Origin: Candidatus Doudnabacteria bacterium
GTDB taxonomy: Bacteria > Patescibacteriota > Doudnabacteria > UBA920
Assembly: GCA_903908535.1 (NCBI GenBank)
Contig: CAIVSE010000084.1
Location: 1-33,709 of the forward strand
Reading direction: 5' to 3'
Length of the DNA: 33,709 nt
Shown: positions 14,171 to 23,216 of the stretch, one piece after another
How the letters are laid out: each line of letters opens with the position of its first letter
Position numbering within the stretch: position 1 is the stretch's first letter
Translations under genes and position numbers: made by a program
The notes under the pieces: generated by a model
What the model saw: the letters and a program-made list of their open reading frames with translations, nothing else
What the model was told of the DNA's origin: nothing
Database searches by the model: none

Positions 14171-15109
14171 CTACAAGTTCATCTCCCTTAACCTTTTTAC
14201 TCTGTCTTCAATTGGCGGGTGGGTGTTGAACAGCCCGGCGAACCAGCTGCGGCCGCCGTGGGCGGATTTTTGTTCATCAGAAGTTTCAGGACGGTCCTGA
14301 TGGAACGGGTTAACTATAAATAAATGCGCGGTGGCGTTGTTGGCTTCCACTAAAGGACGGGGGTCGGCAGAAATTTTTTCCAAAGCGCTGGCCAGGCCTT
14401 CCGGGTATCTGGTCAGTAATGCACCGGATGCGTCTGCTAGATATTCTCTTTGGCGTGAGACCGCCATTTTAATTAACACAGCAATAATAGGGGAAAGTAT
14501 AGCCAGTAATAATCCGGCTGCCAGCAAGATCATGCCAATGCCGCCATCATTTTTGTTGCCGCGCCCGCGTCCTCCAAAAAAGGAAAAACGCAAAAACATA
14601 TTGCCTAAAAGTGTTACTGTTCCCACTAACACGACCACCAAAGTCATGACCCGAATATCATAATTGCCAATATGGGAAAGTTCGTGCGCCGTGACGCCCT
14701 CCAGTTCGGTTTTGTTCAAACGGGAAAGTATACCGGTGGTGTAGCAAATTACCGCGTGCTTGGGGTCGCGTCCGGTGGCAAAAGCGTTAGGGGAAGGGTC
14801 GTTGATAATGTAAATTTTCGGCGTGGGTATGCCGGCGGTGATGCACAAATTTTCTACAATATTATAGAGGTCGCGGTTGGCGCTTTTGTCCACTTCCTGG
14901 GCTTTACTCACGGCCAAAGTTACGGAGTCCGAAAAGTAATAAGAAAACAGGGCGGAAAATAAACTAAAGAACACCGCAATATATAAAATGGCGGGATCCT
15001 GGAAGTAGTCCGCAAAAACGTAACCTATAAGGCTAATTACGATTAAAAAGCTGAATATTAAAATCCAGCTTTCGCGCTTGTTTTTATTGATGAACTGGTA
15101 GGTGGTCAT
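14171..15109 (-). CDS. htpX: HtpX-type membrane zinc metalloprotease
   Basis: 312 aa. Membrane-embedded M48 endopeptidase for quality control of membrane proteins. Two N-terminal membrane segments (about 15-35 and 40-60) precede the zinc site HELSH (His142, Glu143, His146). Two more segments follow (about 153-172 and 190-212), then SRQREYLADASG, which supplies the third zinc ligand. A C-terminal NTHPPIEDRVKRLR is typical. The start lies 27 bp after the lemA stop, so the lemA-htpX pair is probably an operon, a common arrangement. Confidence 0.93.
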   Translation of the reverse strand: MTTYQFINKNKRESWILIFSFLIVISLIGYVFADYFQDPAILYIAVFFSLFSALFSYYFSDSVTLAVSKAQEVDKSANRDLYNIVENLCITAGIPTPKIYIINDPSPNAFATGRDPKHAVICYTTGILSRLNKTELEGVTAHELSHIGNYDIRVMTLVVVLVGTVTLLGNMFLRFSFFGGRGRGNKNDGGIGMILLAAGLLLAILSPIIAVLIKMAVSRQREYLADASGALLTRYPEGLASALEKISADPRPLVEANNATAHLFIVNPFHQDRPETSDEQKSAHGGRSWFAGLFNTHPPIEDRVKRLREMNL

Positions 15110-15135
15110 AGTAAATTCGCCTTCGGTGACGCAAT

Positions 15136-15681
15136 TTAAAACTGTACCTTAACTGGCTGGGCTTCCGGGCCGCTTTCATCTATGCCAAAGAATTCGCGCT
15201 TGGTAAAACCAAACATAGCCGCAAACATGTTCCCCGGGAACTGCTGGATTTTAGTGTTAAAGGTGCGCACTGTGCCATTGTAGAAGCGGCGGGAAGCCTG
15301 GATTTTATCTTCAGTATCCGTTAAATCCGATTGCAACTGCAGAAAGTTTTGATTGGCCTTAAGTTCCGGGTAAGCTTCGGCTACTGCAAACAGGCTTTTT
15401 AAAGTGCCGGACAAAGCGTTTTCGTTTTTAAGTTTTTCATCCATACTGCCGGCGTTCATGGCCGCGCTCCGGGCTTCCGTGACCTTTTCGAACACGCCGC
15501 TTTCGTGCGCCGCGTAACCCTTAACAGTAGAAACCAAGTTAGGAATTAAATCGTACCGGCGCTTTAACTGGACGTTAATGTCACTCCAGGCTTCGTCCAC
15601 CTGGTTTTTACTGCGAACAATGCCATTGAAAGCAAATATCACAATAATAGCTAATATAATGACAATATATAGAACAATCAT
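15136..15681 (-). CDS. lemA: LemA family protein
   Basis: 181 aa, normal length. One N-terminal membrane anchor (about 2-19), then a helical domain with the conserved NQVDEAWSDINVQLKRRYDL (27-46), LIPNLV, and late AMFGFTKREFF before the C-terminus. Function is unknown; it often partners with HtpX-type proteases, as here. No clear Shine-Dalgarno. The upstream gap to secA contains palindromic element copy 2. Confidence 0.92.
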   Translation of the reverse strand: MIVLYIVIILAIIVIFAFNGIVRSKNQVDEAWSDINVQLKRRYDLIPNLVSTVKGYAAHESGVFEKVTEARSAAMNAGSMDEKLKNENALSGTLKSLFAVAEAYPELKANQNFLQLQSDLTDTEDKIQASRRFYNGTVRTFNTKIQQFPGNMFAAMFGFTKREFFGIDESGPEAQPVKVQF

Positions 15682-15800
15682 GGTTTTTAGGGGTTAATAA
15701 TACTGGTTGCTTATAGTATAGCACAAATCGTGCAATGTTAGTTACAAGGGGAATTTGGAAGATATTACATTTTATGGTATATTTAAGATACATAAATATG

Positions 15801-15925
15801 TCAGAATTTTTCGAACCGAGACAATTTCGAGGAATTTTCCGCGTATTTTACGAAGCGTACTTTACGTACGGTGAGTAAAAACGTAAGGGAAATGACAAAG
15901 AAATTGGCCGGTATGGAAATTCTGA
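15801..15925. repeat. Dispersed palindromic element, copy 2 (before secA)
   Basis: 125 bp with terminal inverted repeats TCAGAATTTTTCGAACCG (15801-15818) and CGGTATGGAAATTCTGA (15909-15925). The core, read on this strand, aligns with the reverse complement of the elements at 2599-2784 and 23217-23336. The central hairpin is GTATTTTACGAAGCGTAC (15843-15860) against GTACGGTGAGTAAAAACG, imperfect but long. It ends 12 bp before the secA ATG. Confidence 0.75.
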
Positions 15926-15937
15926 TACGAAACAAAA

Positions 15938-18265
15938 ATGGGCTTTATTGACGATTTAAAAAGCGACGTCAACCGGTTTATTGACGCGCGGGCAATAAAA
16001 AAGCTGGACGACCAGGTCAAGTTGGTTTTGCGCGAGCGCGAAGAGCTAAAAAACTGGACCGACAAGGAATTAAAACTTTCCACCCTGGCCTTTAAGCAGG
16101 ACTTGGAAAAAGGCAAGGAGCTGGACGATTTAATTGTCCCGGCATTTGCCGTGGTCAACGAAGTGGCCAGGCGCGTGCTAAAAATGTCACCCTTTGAGGT
16201 CCAGGTTTTGGCCGGTTTGGTCATTCACAGCGGCAAGGTGGCGGAAATGGGCGCCGGCGAAGGCAAAACTTTAACCGAAACCATGCCGGTGTATTTAAAC
16301 GCTCTGGAGGGTAAAGGCATGCATCTTATTACCACTAACGACTATCTTGCCGAACGCGACGCCAAAGCCATGGGCAAACTCTACGACTTTCTGGGGCTTA
16401 CAGTTGGTTATGTGACCTCGGATATGAAAAATCCGGAGCGGCGCAAATCTTATGCCTCGGACATTACCTACGTGACCAACCAGGAAGTGGGGTTTGATTT
16501 TTTGCGCGACAACCTGGTTTATACCCGGGCCGATCGAGTTTTGCGTCCGGAAAATTCTTTGCATTTCGGCATCGTGGATGAAATAGACAGCATCTTAATA
16601 GATGAATCGCGCACGCCGTTGATTATTGCCGAACCGGCCAAAGACACGCGCCAGTATTATGATCAGTTCACCAAAGTGGTGAACCAACTGGAAGAGGAAA
16701 AAGATTTTGAGGTGGACTATAAGAACAAAAATATTTCCATGACGGATGCCGGCTTAAACCATGTGGAGCAAATTTTGGGTTCGCCCGTGTTTTCCAAAGA
16801 CAATCCCATGTACGTTTTCTATTTGGATGTCTGTTTAAAAGCCCGGGTGATTTTTGAAAAAAACCGCGACTATATTGTCACGCCGGAAGGCGGTGTGGAA
16901 ATTGTGGATGAATTTACCGGCCGCGTTTTGCCGGGCCGCCGTTTTACCGACGGTGTGCACCAGGCCATTGAGGCCAAGGAAAAAGTCAAAATCAAGGAAG
17001 CCGACAGCACCCAGGCCAGCATTACCTTCCAGAATTTTTTTCCCATGTACCAAAAACTTTCCGGCATGAGCGGTACCGTGATGCAGGCGCGCGATGAATT
17101 TAACGAAGTCTATAAACTGGATGTGGTTAAAATTCCGCCCAACCGGCCGCTTATCCGCAAGGACCATAACGATTTGTTTTTCAAAACCGAAAAAGGCAAA
17201 TTTGAAGGTCTGGTTAAAAAAGTCCACGAAATCCATAACCACGGCCAGCCGCTGCTAATTGGCAGCCGCAACGTGGAAGTGGCGCACAAAGTGGCGGAGC
17301 TGCTGGATAAAGAAAACTTGCCATATCAGCTGTTAACAGCGGAAGATAATAAAGCCGAAGCCGGTAAAATTGCCAAGGCCGGGCAGGGCGGCATGGTCAC
17401 CGTGGCTACCAATATGGCCGGCCGCGGCACGGATATTTTGCTTGGCGACGGCGTGGAATTACGCGGCGGCTTGTATGTTTTGGGTACGGAACGGCACGAG
17501 AGCCGTCGCATTGATGATCAATTGATAGGCCGCGCGGGTAGGCAGGGCGACGCCGGGGAATCACAATTTTTAATTTCCATGGAAGACGAAGTCATGCAGC
17601 TGTTTGGCAGCGAGCGGATTATTGACGTCATGGAGCAATATGACATACCGGAGGATGAATATATTTCCGGCGCGTCCCTGGATAAAGCTTTTCGGAGAGC
17701 CCAGGAATTTATAGAGAGCAAAAATTATGACTCCCGTATTTATTTATATAAATACGACCGCGTGTTTAATTTTCAGCGTTCGGAAACCGCGACGCTGCGC
17801 GATAGGCTGCTGGAAAATGAGCCGGAGTTCCAAAAATATCTGGCGGAATGCGTTAACCAAACCGTGGAAGAAATTTTTACGCAAAAAGACCCCGAGGCTG
17901 TGGCGGCCAGTTTTCGCGCCGTCTTTAATATAGAGATAGACCCGGCAGAACTGAAAGTCCAGGGGCTGACTGAAAATGTTAAGCTAAAATTTAGCCAGTA
18001 TTTGGCGACCGGAGTTCTGGCTTTAAAAAAGCAGCCGGAAGTTTACGCGGCTGCGCAAAAGCTGATTCTAAGTTTAATTGATACGAACTGGAGCAGCCAT
18101 TTGGAGTTAATGGATATGCTCAAGGAAGAGTCAGGATTATTTTCCTATGCCAGTGAAGATCCATTAATCGATTTTATTACCCAGGGCGGCAAGCTCTACG
18201 CGCAAATGCAGCAAACCCTGCGCGGGCAGTTTTTGAAGGCCCTGTTTTTGCACGTCACGCATTAA
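15938..18265 (+). CDS. secA: Protein translocase ATPase SecA, short form
   Basis: 775 aa, against about 800-900 in most bacteria. It drives export through SecYEG. NBD1 carries Walker A MGAGEGKT (104-111) and DEAD-type VDEIDSILID (about 212-221). The preprotein cross-linking domain follows, then NBD2 with GSRNVEVAHKVAELL, VATNMAGRGTDI and IGRAGRQGDAG. The helical scaffold and wing domains appear shortened, and the C-terminal zinc/SecB-binding tail is absent: the protein stops at FLKALFLHVTH. The ATG directly follows a palindromic element; no Shine-Dalgarno is visible. A long inverted repeat lies downstream. Confidence 0.95.
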   Translation: MGFIDDLKSDVNRFIDARAIKKLDDQVKLVLREREELKNWTDKELKLSTLAFKQDLEKGKELDDLIVPAFAVVNEVARRVLKMSPFEVQVLAGLVIHSGKVAEMGAGEGKTLTETMPVYLNALEGKGMHLITTNDYLAERDAKAMGKLYDFLGLTVGYVTSDMKNPERRKSYASDITYVTNQEVGFDFLRDNLVYTRADRVLRPENSLHFGIVDEIDSILIDESRTPLIIAEPAKDTRQYYDQFTKVVNQLEEEKDFEVDYKNKNISMTDAGLNHVEQILGSPVFSKDNPMYVFYLDVCLKARVIFEKNRDYIVTPEGGVEIVDEFTGRVLPGRRFTDGVHQAIEAKEKVKIKEADSTQASITFQNFFPMYQKLSGMSGTVMQARDEFNEVYKLDVVKIPPNRPLIRKDHNDLFFKTEKGKFEGLVKKVHEIHNHGQPLLIGSRNVEVAHKVAELLDKENLPYQLLTAEDNKAEAGKIAKAGQGGMVTVATNMAGRGTDILLGDGVELRGGLYVLGTERHESRRIDDQLIGRAGRQGDAGESQFLISMEDEVMQLFGSERIIDVMEQYDIPEDEYISGASLDKAFRRAQEFIESKNYDSRIYLYKYDRVFNFQRSETATLRDRLLENEPEFQKYLAECVNQTVEEIFTQKDPEAVAASFRAVFNIEIDPAELKVQGLTENVKLKFSQYLATGVLALKKQPEVYAAAQKLILSLIDTNWSSHLELMDMLKEESGLFSYASEDPLIDFITQGGKLYAQMQQTLRGQFLKALFLHVTH

Positions 18266-18295
18266 AGGGGACATGACCCATTAATTTTTAGATTA

Positions 18296-18451
18296 GGCCG
18301 CCGTTGGCAGATTGCCAGACACGTTCGATTTTCTCCAGCGGAAAATCTCACTCATAACTTTGTCCAAAAACTTTATTTTGAATCGTCAGAACAAAATAAA
18401 GACCAAGCTTTTTGTACAAAGTTATGGTCTGTCAACTGCCAATCGGCGGCC
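18296..18451. repeat. 156-bp nested palindrome between secA and the methyltransferase gene
   Basis: Outer arms GGCCGCCGTTGGCAG (18296-18310) and CTGCCAATCGGCGGCC (18436-18451). Inner arms at 18354-18373 and 18405-18425 (ATAACTTTGT.. and its inverse), with innermost TTTATTTTG/CAAAATAAA around an 11-nt loop. The left arm also holds a small GATTTTC/GAAAATC hairpin. No T-tract follows on either strand. It lies between the convergent ends of secA and the next gene. Confidence 0.8.
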
Positions 18452-18465
18452 ATGTGGTTAAAAAA

Positions 18466-19377
18466 TTAAGCTCTTAACCGCATCACATAAACCACCGGCT
18501 TATCCAGCATGTCAGCGAGCATCTCCGGTGTAGTACCGAGTTTTTGTGGTGATATTAACTCAGTTTCAATTTCTCTAAAGGGATGAGCTTCAATTGTAAA
18601 ACCCAAATCTTCAAAAAACTTTCGGGCCTGTGCCTCATCCTCAAATAGATTAGCATTAACATCTATTCCCAAATCTTTGGACATTTGGCTTGTCCTGTCT
18701 TTAGCGGCTTCCATCATGCCCCTTAAAGTAATGTCCGGGGTAATCCAAACTCCGCCAAATTCTTTAAGCAGAATGGCTATATTTTTAGCATACTGTGTTT
18801 TCTGTTCGAAGGTCAGATACCGCATTAAGCCTTCATTAATAACCGTGACGGGTTTTTTATCAAAATGTCGGGCAGCGTATAGCAAGCTTTCTGAATTCAG
18901 CGCATCGCCGTCTTCCAAATATAGATTCTGCCTATCCTCAATTTTCTTTTGGGCAATTAAAGAGTTATGTATTTGTGTTTTTTCTTTTATTATTGGAGGC
19001 AAATCAAGTTCCACATATTTGGATTCCAGATCAGCTTCTGTCATAGCTAGGCCTCTAGGAGAAAACCCTGCAGCTACCTCAAGTAATTGATTAGTCCCAT
19101 ATTCTGCTAAAAGCTTATTTACCAGCTTATAACGCGCTTCAAAAAATGGCGTTAGTTCCGGAGCTTTCATTTTTTCCAAAATAGCGCCATCTTCTGGTGC
19201 GCCCATAGCCTTTAACCTTTCCAGTTCATCATAAATTTCTTGGGCGTATTCAATTCCAACTAAAGCACGCCTAAATGCAACGCCGTAGGCGGTGGGGCTT
19301 ATTTTAAAATGGGAAACATCTTTAATTTCCGAACTATATTCTTTGGGATATTCGGCAGACATATATTTATTAGCCAA
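18466..19377 (-). CDS. SAM-dependent methyltransferase, LCMT/TcmP type
   Basis: 303 aa from the TTG at 19377; an ATG at 19362 (MSAEYPKEY) is an equally likely start. The SAM-binding glycine motif reads LLEVAAGFSPRG (98-109), followed by YVELDLPP, the acidic end of the next strand, then NEGLMRYL, all characteristic of the leucine carboxyl methyltransferase/TcmP O-methyltransferase superfamily. The acceptor is unknown. It is divergent from gatC with about 97 bp between starts and has no evident operon partners. Confidence 0.75.
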   Translation of the reverse strand: MANKYMSAEYPKEYSSEIKDVSHFKISPTAYGVAFRRALVGIEYAQEIYDELERLKAMGAPEDGAILEKMKAPELTPFFEARYKLVNKLLAEYGTNQLLEVAAGFSPRGLAMTEADLESKYVELDLPPIIKEKTQIHNSLIAQKKIEDRQNLYLEDGDALNSESLLYAARHFDKKPVTVINEGLMRYLTFEQKTQYAKNIAILLKEFGGVWITPDITLRGMMEAAKDRTSQMSKDLGIDVNANLFEDEAQARKFFEDLGFTIEAHPFREIETELISPQKLGTTPEMLADMLDKPVVYVMRLRA

Positions 19378-19458
19378 TTACAGGTTAATCATATCAAAAA
19401 AATGCTAAACCGTGAACCCAAACCAAAACCCCGCCGACTGTTCAAATTATGGCTAATT

Positions 19459-19467
19459 TGTTATAAT
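19459..19467 (+). promoter_or_regulatory. Extended -10 promoter for gatC, leaderless
   Basis: TG (19459-19460), one base, TATAAT (19462-19467), then the ATG at 19474. The spacing of 6 nt puts the transcription start at about the first base of the codon. A TGTTCA hexamer lies 17 nt upstream of TATAAT. Confidence 0.6.
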
Positions 19468-19473
19468 TCCTGC

Positions 19474-19755
19474 ATGCTGACTAGAGAAGAAGTCATTAAA
19501 ATTGCCGAATTGGCGAGGATTTCACTCACCGAGGCTGAAGTGGAAAAGTTCCAAAAAGAACTGTCCGCGGTTTTAGACTATGTGGAAGAATTAAAACAGG
19601 TTAATGTAGACGGTTTGGAGGAAGTTTCCCAGGTCACCGGTTTAGTTAACGTCCAGCGGGAAGATAAAATAGTTATAACGGAAAATCGTGATGCTATTTT
19701 AGCGCAGGCGCCGGAACTGAAAGACGGATTTTACAAGGTTAAGGCTATACTTTAA
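19474..19755 (+). CDS. gatC: Aspartyl/glutamyl-tRNA(Asn/Gln) amidotransferase subunit C
   Basis: 93 aa. Small subunit that stabilises GatA in the complex converting misacylated Glu-tRNA(Gln) or Asp-tRNA(Asn). The opening LTREEVIKIAELARISLTE and the middle LDYVEELKQVNVDGLEEV are family hallmarks. The open frame extends upstream to 19309, but the family's N-terminus and the -10 element 6 nt before it show that ATG 19474 is the real start. The stop overlaps the gatA ATG by one base (TAATG), so the two are translationally coupled. Confidence 0.92.
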   Translation: MLTREEVIKIAELARISLTEAEVEKFQKELSAVLDYVEELKQVNVDGLEEVSQVTGLVNVQREDKIVITENRDAILAQAPELKDGFYKVKAIL

Positions 19756-21227
19756 TGAATTTTGAATTTTTAGAAATCGCGGAACTCCGCCAATTATTAG
19801 ATGACAAAAAAGTTTCTTCAGTAGAACTGACAAAATATTTTTTGCAGCGGATTAAAAAATCCGACTTGAACGCTTTTATCACCGTTACCGAAGACGAAGC
19901 CTTAAAGGAGGCGGCTAAAGCTGATGAATTTATTGCTTCGCCGGGTGAAAACCCGTTGTTGTGCGGCATCCCTTACGCGGCTAAAGATTTATTTTGTGTT
20001 AAAGGCACGCGCACCACAGCCGGTTCTAAAATTTTAGATAACTATGTTGCGCCTTTTGACGCCACATCCATTAGCAAAGTTAAAGATCAATACGGCGTTT
20101 TGTTGGGTAAAACTAATTTAGACCAATTTGCTCATGGCTCCAGCGGCGAGACTTCGGCTTACGGGCCGTCGCATAATCCCTGGGATGTAGAGCGAATGCC
20201 CGGCGGCTCATCTTCCGGTTCGGCCTCGGCTGTGGCGGCTGGATTATCACCCTGGGCCACGGCCACGGAAACCGGCGGCAGTATTCGCATACCCGCTTCT
20301 TTTACCGGCATTTGCGGTTGGAAGCCCACCTATGGCCGCGTGTCGCGTTATGGCGTTATTGCCATGGGTTCATCTTTGGATTCCATTGGCGCCATGGCTT
20401 ATTCGGTAAAAGATTTGGCCATACTGGCTGGAGTTTTAGCCGGCCGCGACGAAAAAGATTCCACCACCGGGCATCAGGATGTGCCGGCTTATTTAAAAAA
20501 CTTGAACACTGATGTAAAAGGTTTAAAAATTGGCGTGCCCAAACAATATTTTATAGACGGTATGGAAGCCGGCGTAAAGGAAAAAGTTACGTCAGCGGTG
20601 GAAGAATTAAAAAAACAGGGCGCGGAAATTGTGGAAGTGGACTTACCTAATACCAAATACGGTTCCCTGGTTTATGCTATTGTTTGTCCCTCGGAAGTTT
20701 CATCCAACCTGGCTCGCTATGACGGCATCCGCTATGGGCACGTGACAAAGGAAGCTAAAAATCTTTTGGAGGTTTACCAAAAGTCCCGCGCCGAGGGTTT
20801 TGGCAATGAAGCTAAGCGCCGCATTTTAACCGGTACTTACGTACTGTCAGCCGGCTACTACGACGCCTACTATAAAAAAGCGCAAAAGGTCCGGCAGTTG
20901 ATTGTTAATGAATTTGCGGAAGTCTTCAAATCGGTTGAAGTGCTGGCTTGCCCTTGTGCCCCGTCAGTTGCCCCTAAACTCGGCAAGGCCGCGGAAGACC
21001 CTTTGTTCGGCTATATTACAGACCAATTAAATATTCCCGGTTCTTTAGCCGGTTTGCCGGCCTTATCTATTCCCTGCGGTTTTGCAAAATCAGAAGATGG
21101 GGGAGAAGCGCAGTTGCCTGTGGGCCTGCAAATTATTGGCCCGCAGTTCGGCGAACAAAAAATTTTTAATGTTGGTCACGCCTACCAGCAAGCAACGGAC
21201 TGGCACAAAAAACATCCGGTAATTTAA
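19755..21227 (+). CDS. gatA: Aspartyl/glutamyl-tRNA(Asn/Gln) amidotransferase subunit A
   Basis: 490 aa, normal length. Glutaminase subunit that frees ammonia for the GatB kinase/transamidase. The amidase-signature triad is present: Lys77 in GIPYAAKD, the Ser in PGGSSSGSA (Ser152) and Ser176 in ETGGSIRIPASF, aligned by offset to known GatA enzymes. Late conserved LPVGLQIIGPQFGE supports an intact C-terminus. It overlaps gatC by one base. gatB is not in the window, so the complex is split across loci. ybaB follows 36 nt later. Confidence 0.96.
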   Translation: MNFEFLEIAELRQLLDDKKVSSVELTKYFLQRIKKSDLNAFITVTEDEALKEAAKADEFIASPGENPLLCGIPYAAKDLFCVKGTRTTAGSKILDNYVAPFDATSISKVKDQYGVLLGKTNLDQFAHGSSGETSAYGPSHNPWDVERMPGGSSSGSASAVAAGLSPWATATETGGSIRIPASFTGICGWKPTYGRVSRYGVIAMGSSLDSIGAMAYSVKDLAILAGVLAGRDEKDSTTGHQDVPAYLKNLNTDVKGLKIGVPKQYFIDGMEAGVKEKVTSAVEELKKQGAEIVEVDLPNTKYGSLVYAIVCPSEVSSNLARYDGIRYGHVTKEAKNLLEVYQKSRAEGFGNEAKRRILTGTYVLSAGYYDAYYKKAQKVRQLIVNEFAEVFKSVEVLACPCAPSVAPKLGKAAEDPLFGYITDQLNIPGSLAGLPALSIPCGFAKSEDGGEAQLPVGLQIIGPQFGEQKIFNVGHAYQQATDWHKKHPVI

Positions 21228-21251
21228 ATAAATTTATTTTGTATTAATAAA

Positions 21252-21258
21252 AAGGAGA
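21252..21258 (+). promoter_or_regulatory. Strong Shine-Dalgarno for ybaB
   Basis: AAGGAGA ends about 5 nt before the ATG at 21264. It is one of the few clear ribosome-binding sites in the window and fixes the ybaB start. Confidence 0.7.
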
Positions 21259-21263
21259 TATAT

Positions 21264-21542
21264 ATGGGTTTACTTGATAAACTTAAAGACGTTAATGAAA
21301 TGCGCAAGCAGGGCAAGCAGCTGGAAGCGGTGCTGGCCACGGAAACTGTAACCGGCCAGTCGTCCGGCGGCAAAATTAAAATTATCATGGACGGCAACCA
21401 AAACATTAAAAGCGTGGAAGTCAGTCCGGAAATTGCCGGCGACAAAAGCGAAATTGCCCGGCACATCCGCGCCGCTTTGGAAGACTTGTTTAAGCATCAT
21501 AAAAAAATGCTACAGTCAAAATTTGGCAATATGATGCAATAA
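21264..21542 (+). CDS. YbaB/EbfC nucleoid-associated protein
   Basis: 92 aa DNA-binding protein of the YbaB/EbfC family, which binds DNA as a dimer and affects nucleoid structure. An N-terminal helix (LLDKLKDVNEMRKQGKQLEAVLA), a central beta sheet with GGKIKIIMDGNQNIKSVEVSPEI, and a C-terminal helix ending KKMLQSKFGNMMQ match family layout. The usual partners dnaX and recR are not adjacent. The carboxypeptidase gene follows 15 nt later on the same strand. Confidence 0.88.
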   Translation: MGLLDKLKDVNEMRKQGKQLEAVLATETVTGQSSGGKIKIIMDGNQNIKSVEVSPEIAGDKSEIARHIRAALEDLFKHHKKMLQSKFGNMMQ

Positions 21543-21557
21543 GAGTAAAATTAAAAC

Positions 21558-22529
21558 ATGTTTAAAATAAAAATTGTTACAATTTTAATTACGGCCCTGT
21601 TGGTGTTTCCGTCCTCGGTCTTCGCCTTGAGCATGCCAAACCTGGCAACCACGGCAACTCCGTCCGCCGGCTTGACCATGCCCAGTTCCGGCAATGACCT
21701 GGCCGCCATGTACGGCATAGATGCCCAGGCTTATGTGGTCAAAGATATGACTACCGGGCAAATTTTGATAAATAAAAATGCCAATCTGTCCTGGACACCG
21801 GCTTCCTTAACTAAACTCATCACCGCCCTGGTCGTTTTGGATACCAAACCCAAACTGACGCAGGTGGTGACTATGTCTACGGCCGACCAAATCGCCGGCT
21901 TTTGCAGCCAGGGCGGGGCCTGCATTAAAAGCAAAGCCGGGGTTAAGTTTACTCTGGATGGTTTGTTCCACGCGGCCTTAATGCCATCCGCGAATAACGC
22001 GGCCAATGCCCTGGCCCGCAGCACCGGCCTGACACAGGCCCAATTTGTGGCCCGTATGAACGCTAAGGCGGCTTCTCTGGGCGCTATAAATACCCATTTT
22101 AACGAACCAACCGGCATGGACCCGACCAACCAAATTACCGCGGCCGATTATGTAAATATAGTCAGTGCCGCCTTTTCCAACCCATATTTACAAAGTATTG
22201 CGGGCTTAACCAACTTTAGCTTGCGTTCCATCAACAATTCCGGCTATAATCAGACTATTAAGAATACAGATAAATTGCTTACAGACGATGACGTCCAATT
22301 GATTGGGGCTAAAACCGGTTATTTGGATGAATCGCGGTATAATTTTGCTGCTTTGCTTAAATACCGCGGCGGGGATAACCTGGCCGTAGTCGTGTTGGGT
22401 GAGCCGCATTTGTACCAGGCTTTTGCCGAGACTAAGACTCTGGCCAGCTTGGCTGAAACCGCTAAATATTTGGCAATTATTAACCCGCTTGGCCAGGTAC
22501 TGGGCGCAAGTAAGTCCACCCCTAATTAA
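21558..22529 (+). CDS. D-alanyl-D-alanine carboxypeptidase (low-molecular-weight PBP)
   Basis: 323 aa exported enzyme that trims peptidoglycan stem peptides. An N-terminal signal segment (residues 4-24, ending near VFALS) precedes the S11 peptidase domain: SLTK with Ser83/Lys86, SAN with Ser144/Asn146, and KTG at 252-254 in IGAKTGYLDESRYNFA. There is no C-terminal amphipathic anchor like that of E. coli DacA; the protein ends with a linker GQVLGASKSTPN. No Shine-Dalgarno is visible. The thioredoxin-like gene follows 5 nt later. Confidence 0.9.
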   Translation: MFKIKIVTILITALLVFPSSVFALSMPNLATTATPSAGLTMPSSGNDLAAMYGIDAQAYVVKDMTTGQILINKNANLSWTPASLTKLITALVVLDTKPKLTQVVTMSTADQIAGFCSQGGACIKSKAGVKFTLDGLFHAALMPSANNAANALARSTGLTQAQFVARMNAKAASLGAINTHFNEPTGMDPTNQITAADYVNIVSAAFSNPYLQSIAGLTNFSLRSINNSGYNQTIKNTDKLLTDDDVQLIGAKTGYLDESRYNFAALLKYRGGDNLAVVVLGEPHLYQAFAETKTLASLAETAKYLAIINPLGQVLGASKSTPN

Positions 22530-22534
22530 TTATC

Positions 22535-23215
22535 ATGAAAAAAATCATCACCATAGTTATTATAGTGCTAGTATGCGTTGGCGTTGGCTACTGGCTATTT
22601 AAGCTTTCGCCGCAGGATCAAACTAACCAGTCAGTCGGTTATAATGCTTACTTAACCACAGCCGATGCCAAGCCTATTTCCACCCCGCCGCCGTTTGACG
22701 CCCAGACCGACCACTACCAGGGCAGTGCCACTGCCAAAAACCAGTTCATTGAATATGGCGATATGGAATGCCCGGCTTGCGCGGAATATTCACCTATACT
22801 TAAAGGCATAACCACGACTTTTCCGGATACCGTGTTCGTGTTTCGTTATTTTCCTTTAGTGCAAATTCACCCCAATACTGTGGAAGCTGTTTTGGCCTTG
22901 GAAGCCGCCGGCGCCCAGGGCGAGTATTGGCCCATGCACGATTTGATGTATGCGAACCAATCTAGCTGGGAAAGCCTCGCCGATCCTTTAAGCACTTTTG
23001 CCCAATACGCCCAGCAGGTGGGGGTTAAGGATATCAACCAGTTTAATAATGATGTGACCTCGCGTAAGTATTTACCTGCTATTATTGCCGATAATGACCA
23101 GGCTATTGGCTTGAATTTAGGAGGCACGCCAACTTTCTTTTTTAACGGCCACCAGCTGCAAAACGCGGATTTGCCGACTATGCTTGCCCAGGCTCAGCAG
23201 TGGGTTAATAAATAG
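22535..23215 (+). CDS. Membrane-anchored DsbA-like thioredoxin-fold protein
   Basis: 226 aa. One N-terminal membrane anchor (about 3-22), a flexible linker (25-60), then a thioredoxin_4/DsbA fold facing outside the cell. The active site is CPAC (Cys79, Cys82) in YGDMECPACAEYS. The inserted helical domain has YWPMHDLMYANQSSW and the cis-proline loop reads GGTPTFFFNG. It probably introduces or reshuffles disulfides in exported proteins. It is probably co-transcribed with the carboxypeptidase. Palindromic element copy 3 begins 1 bp after its stop. Confidence 0.88.
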   Translation: MKKIITIVIIVLVCVGVGYWLFKLSPQDQTNQSVGYNAYLTTADAKPISTPPPFDAQTDHYQGSATAKNQFIEYGDMECPACAEYSPILKGITTTFPDTVFVFRYFPLVQIHPNTVEAVLALEAAGAQGEYWPMHDLMYANQSSWESLADPLSTFAQYAQQVGVKDINQFNNDVTSRKYLPAIIADNDQAIGLNLGGTPTFFFNGHQLQNADLPTMLAQAQQWVNK

Positions 23216-23216
23216 T

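Noticed and set aside
18354-18425. Site-specific recombination att site (resembles TTTGTACAAA cores)
   Set aside because: The similarity is short and lies within a symmetric hairpin; no integrase is nearby.
19309-19473. N-terminal extension of GatC by 55 residues
   Set aside because: The extension contains the gatC promoter and does not belong to the family; the start is at 19474.
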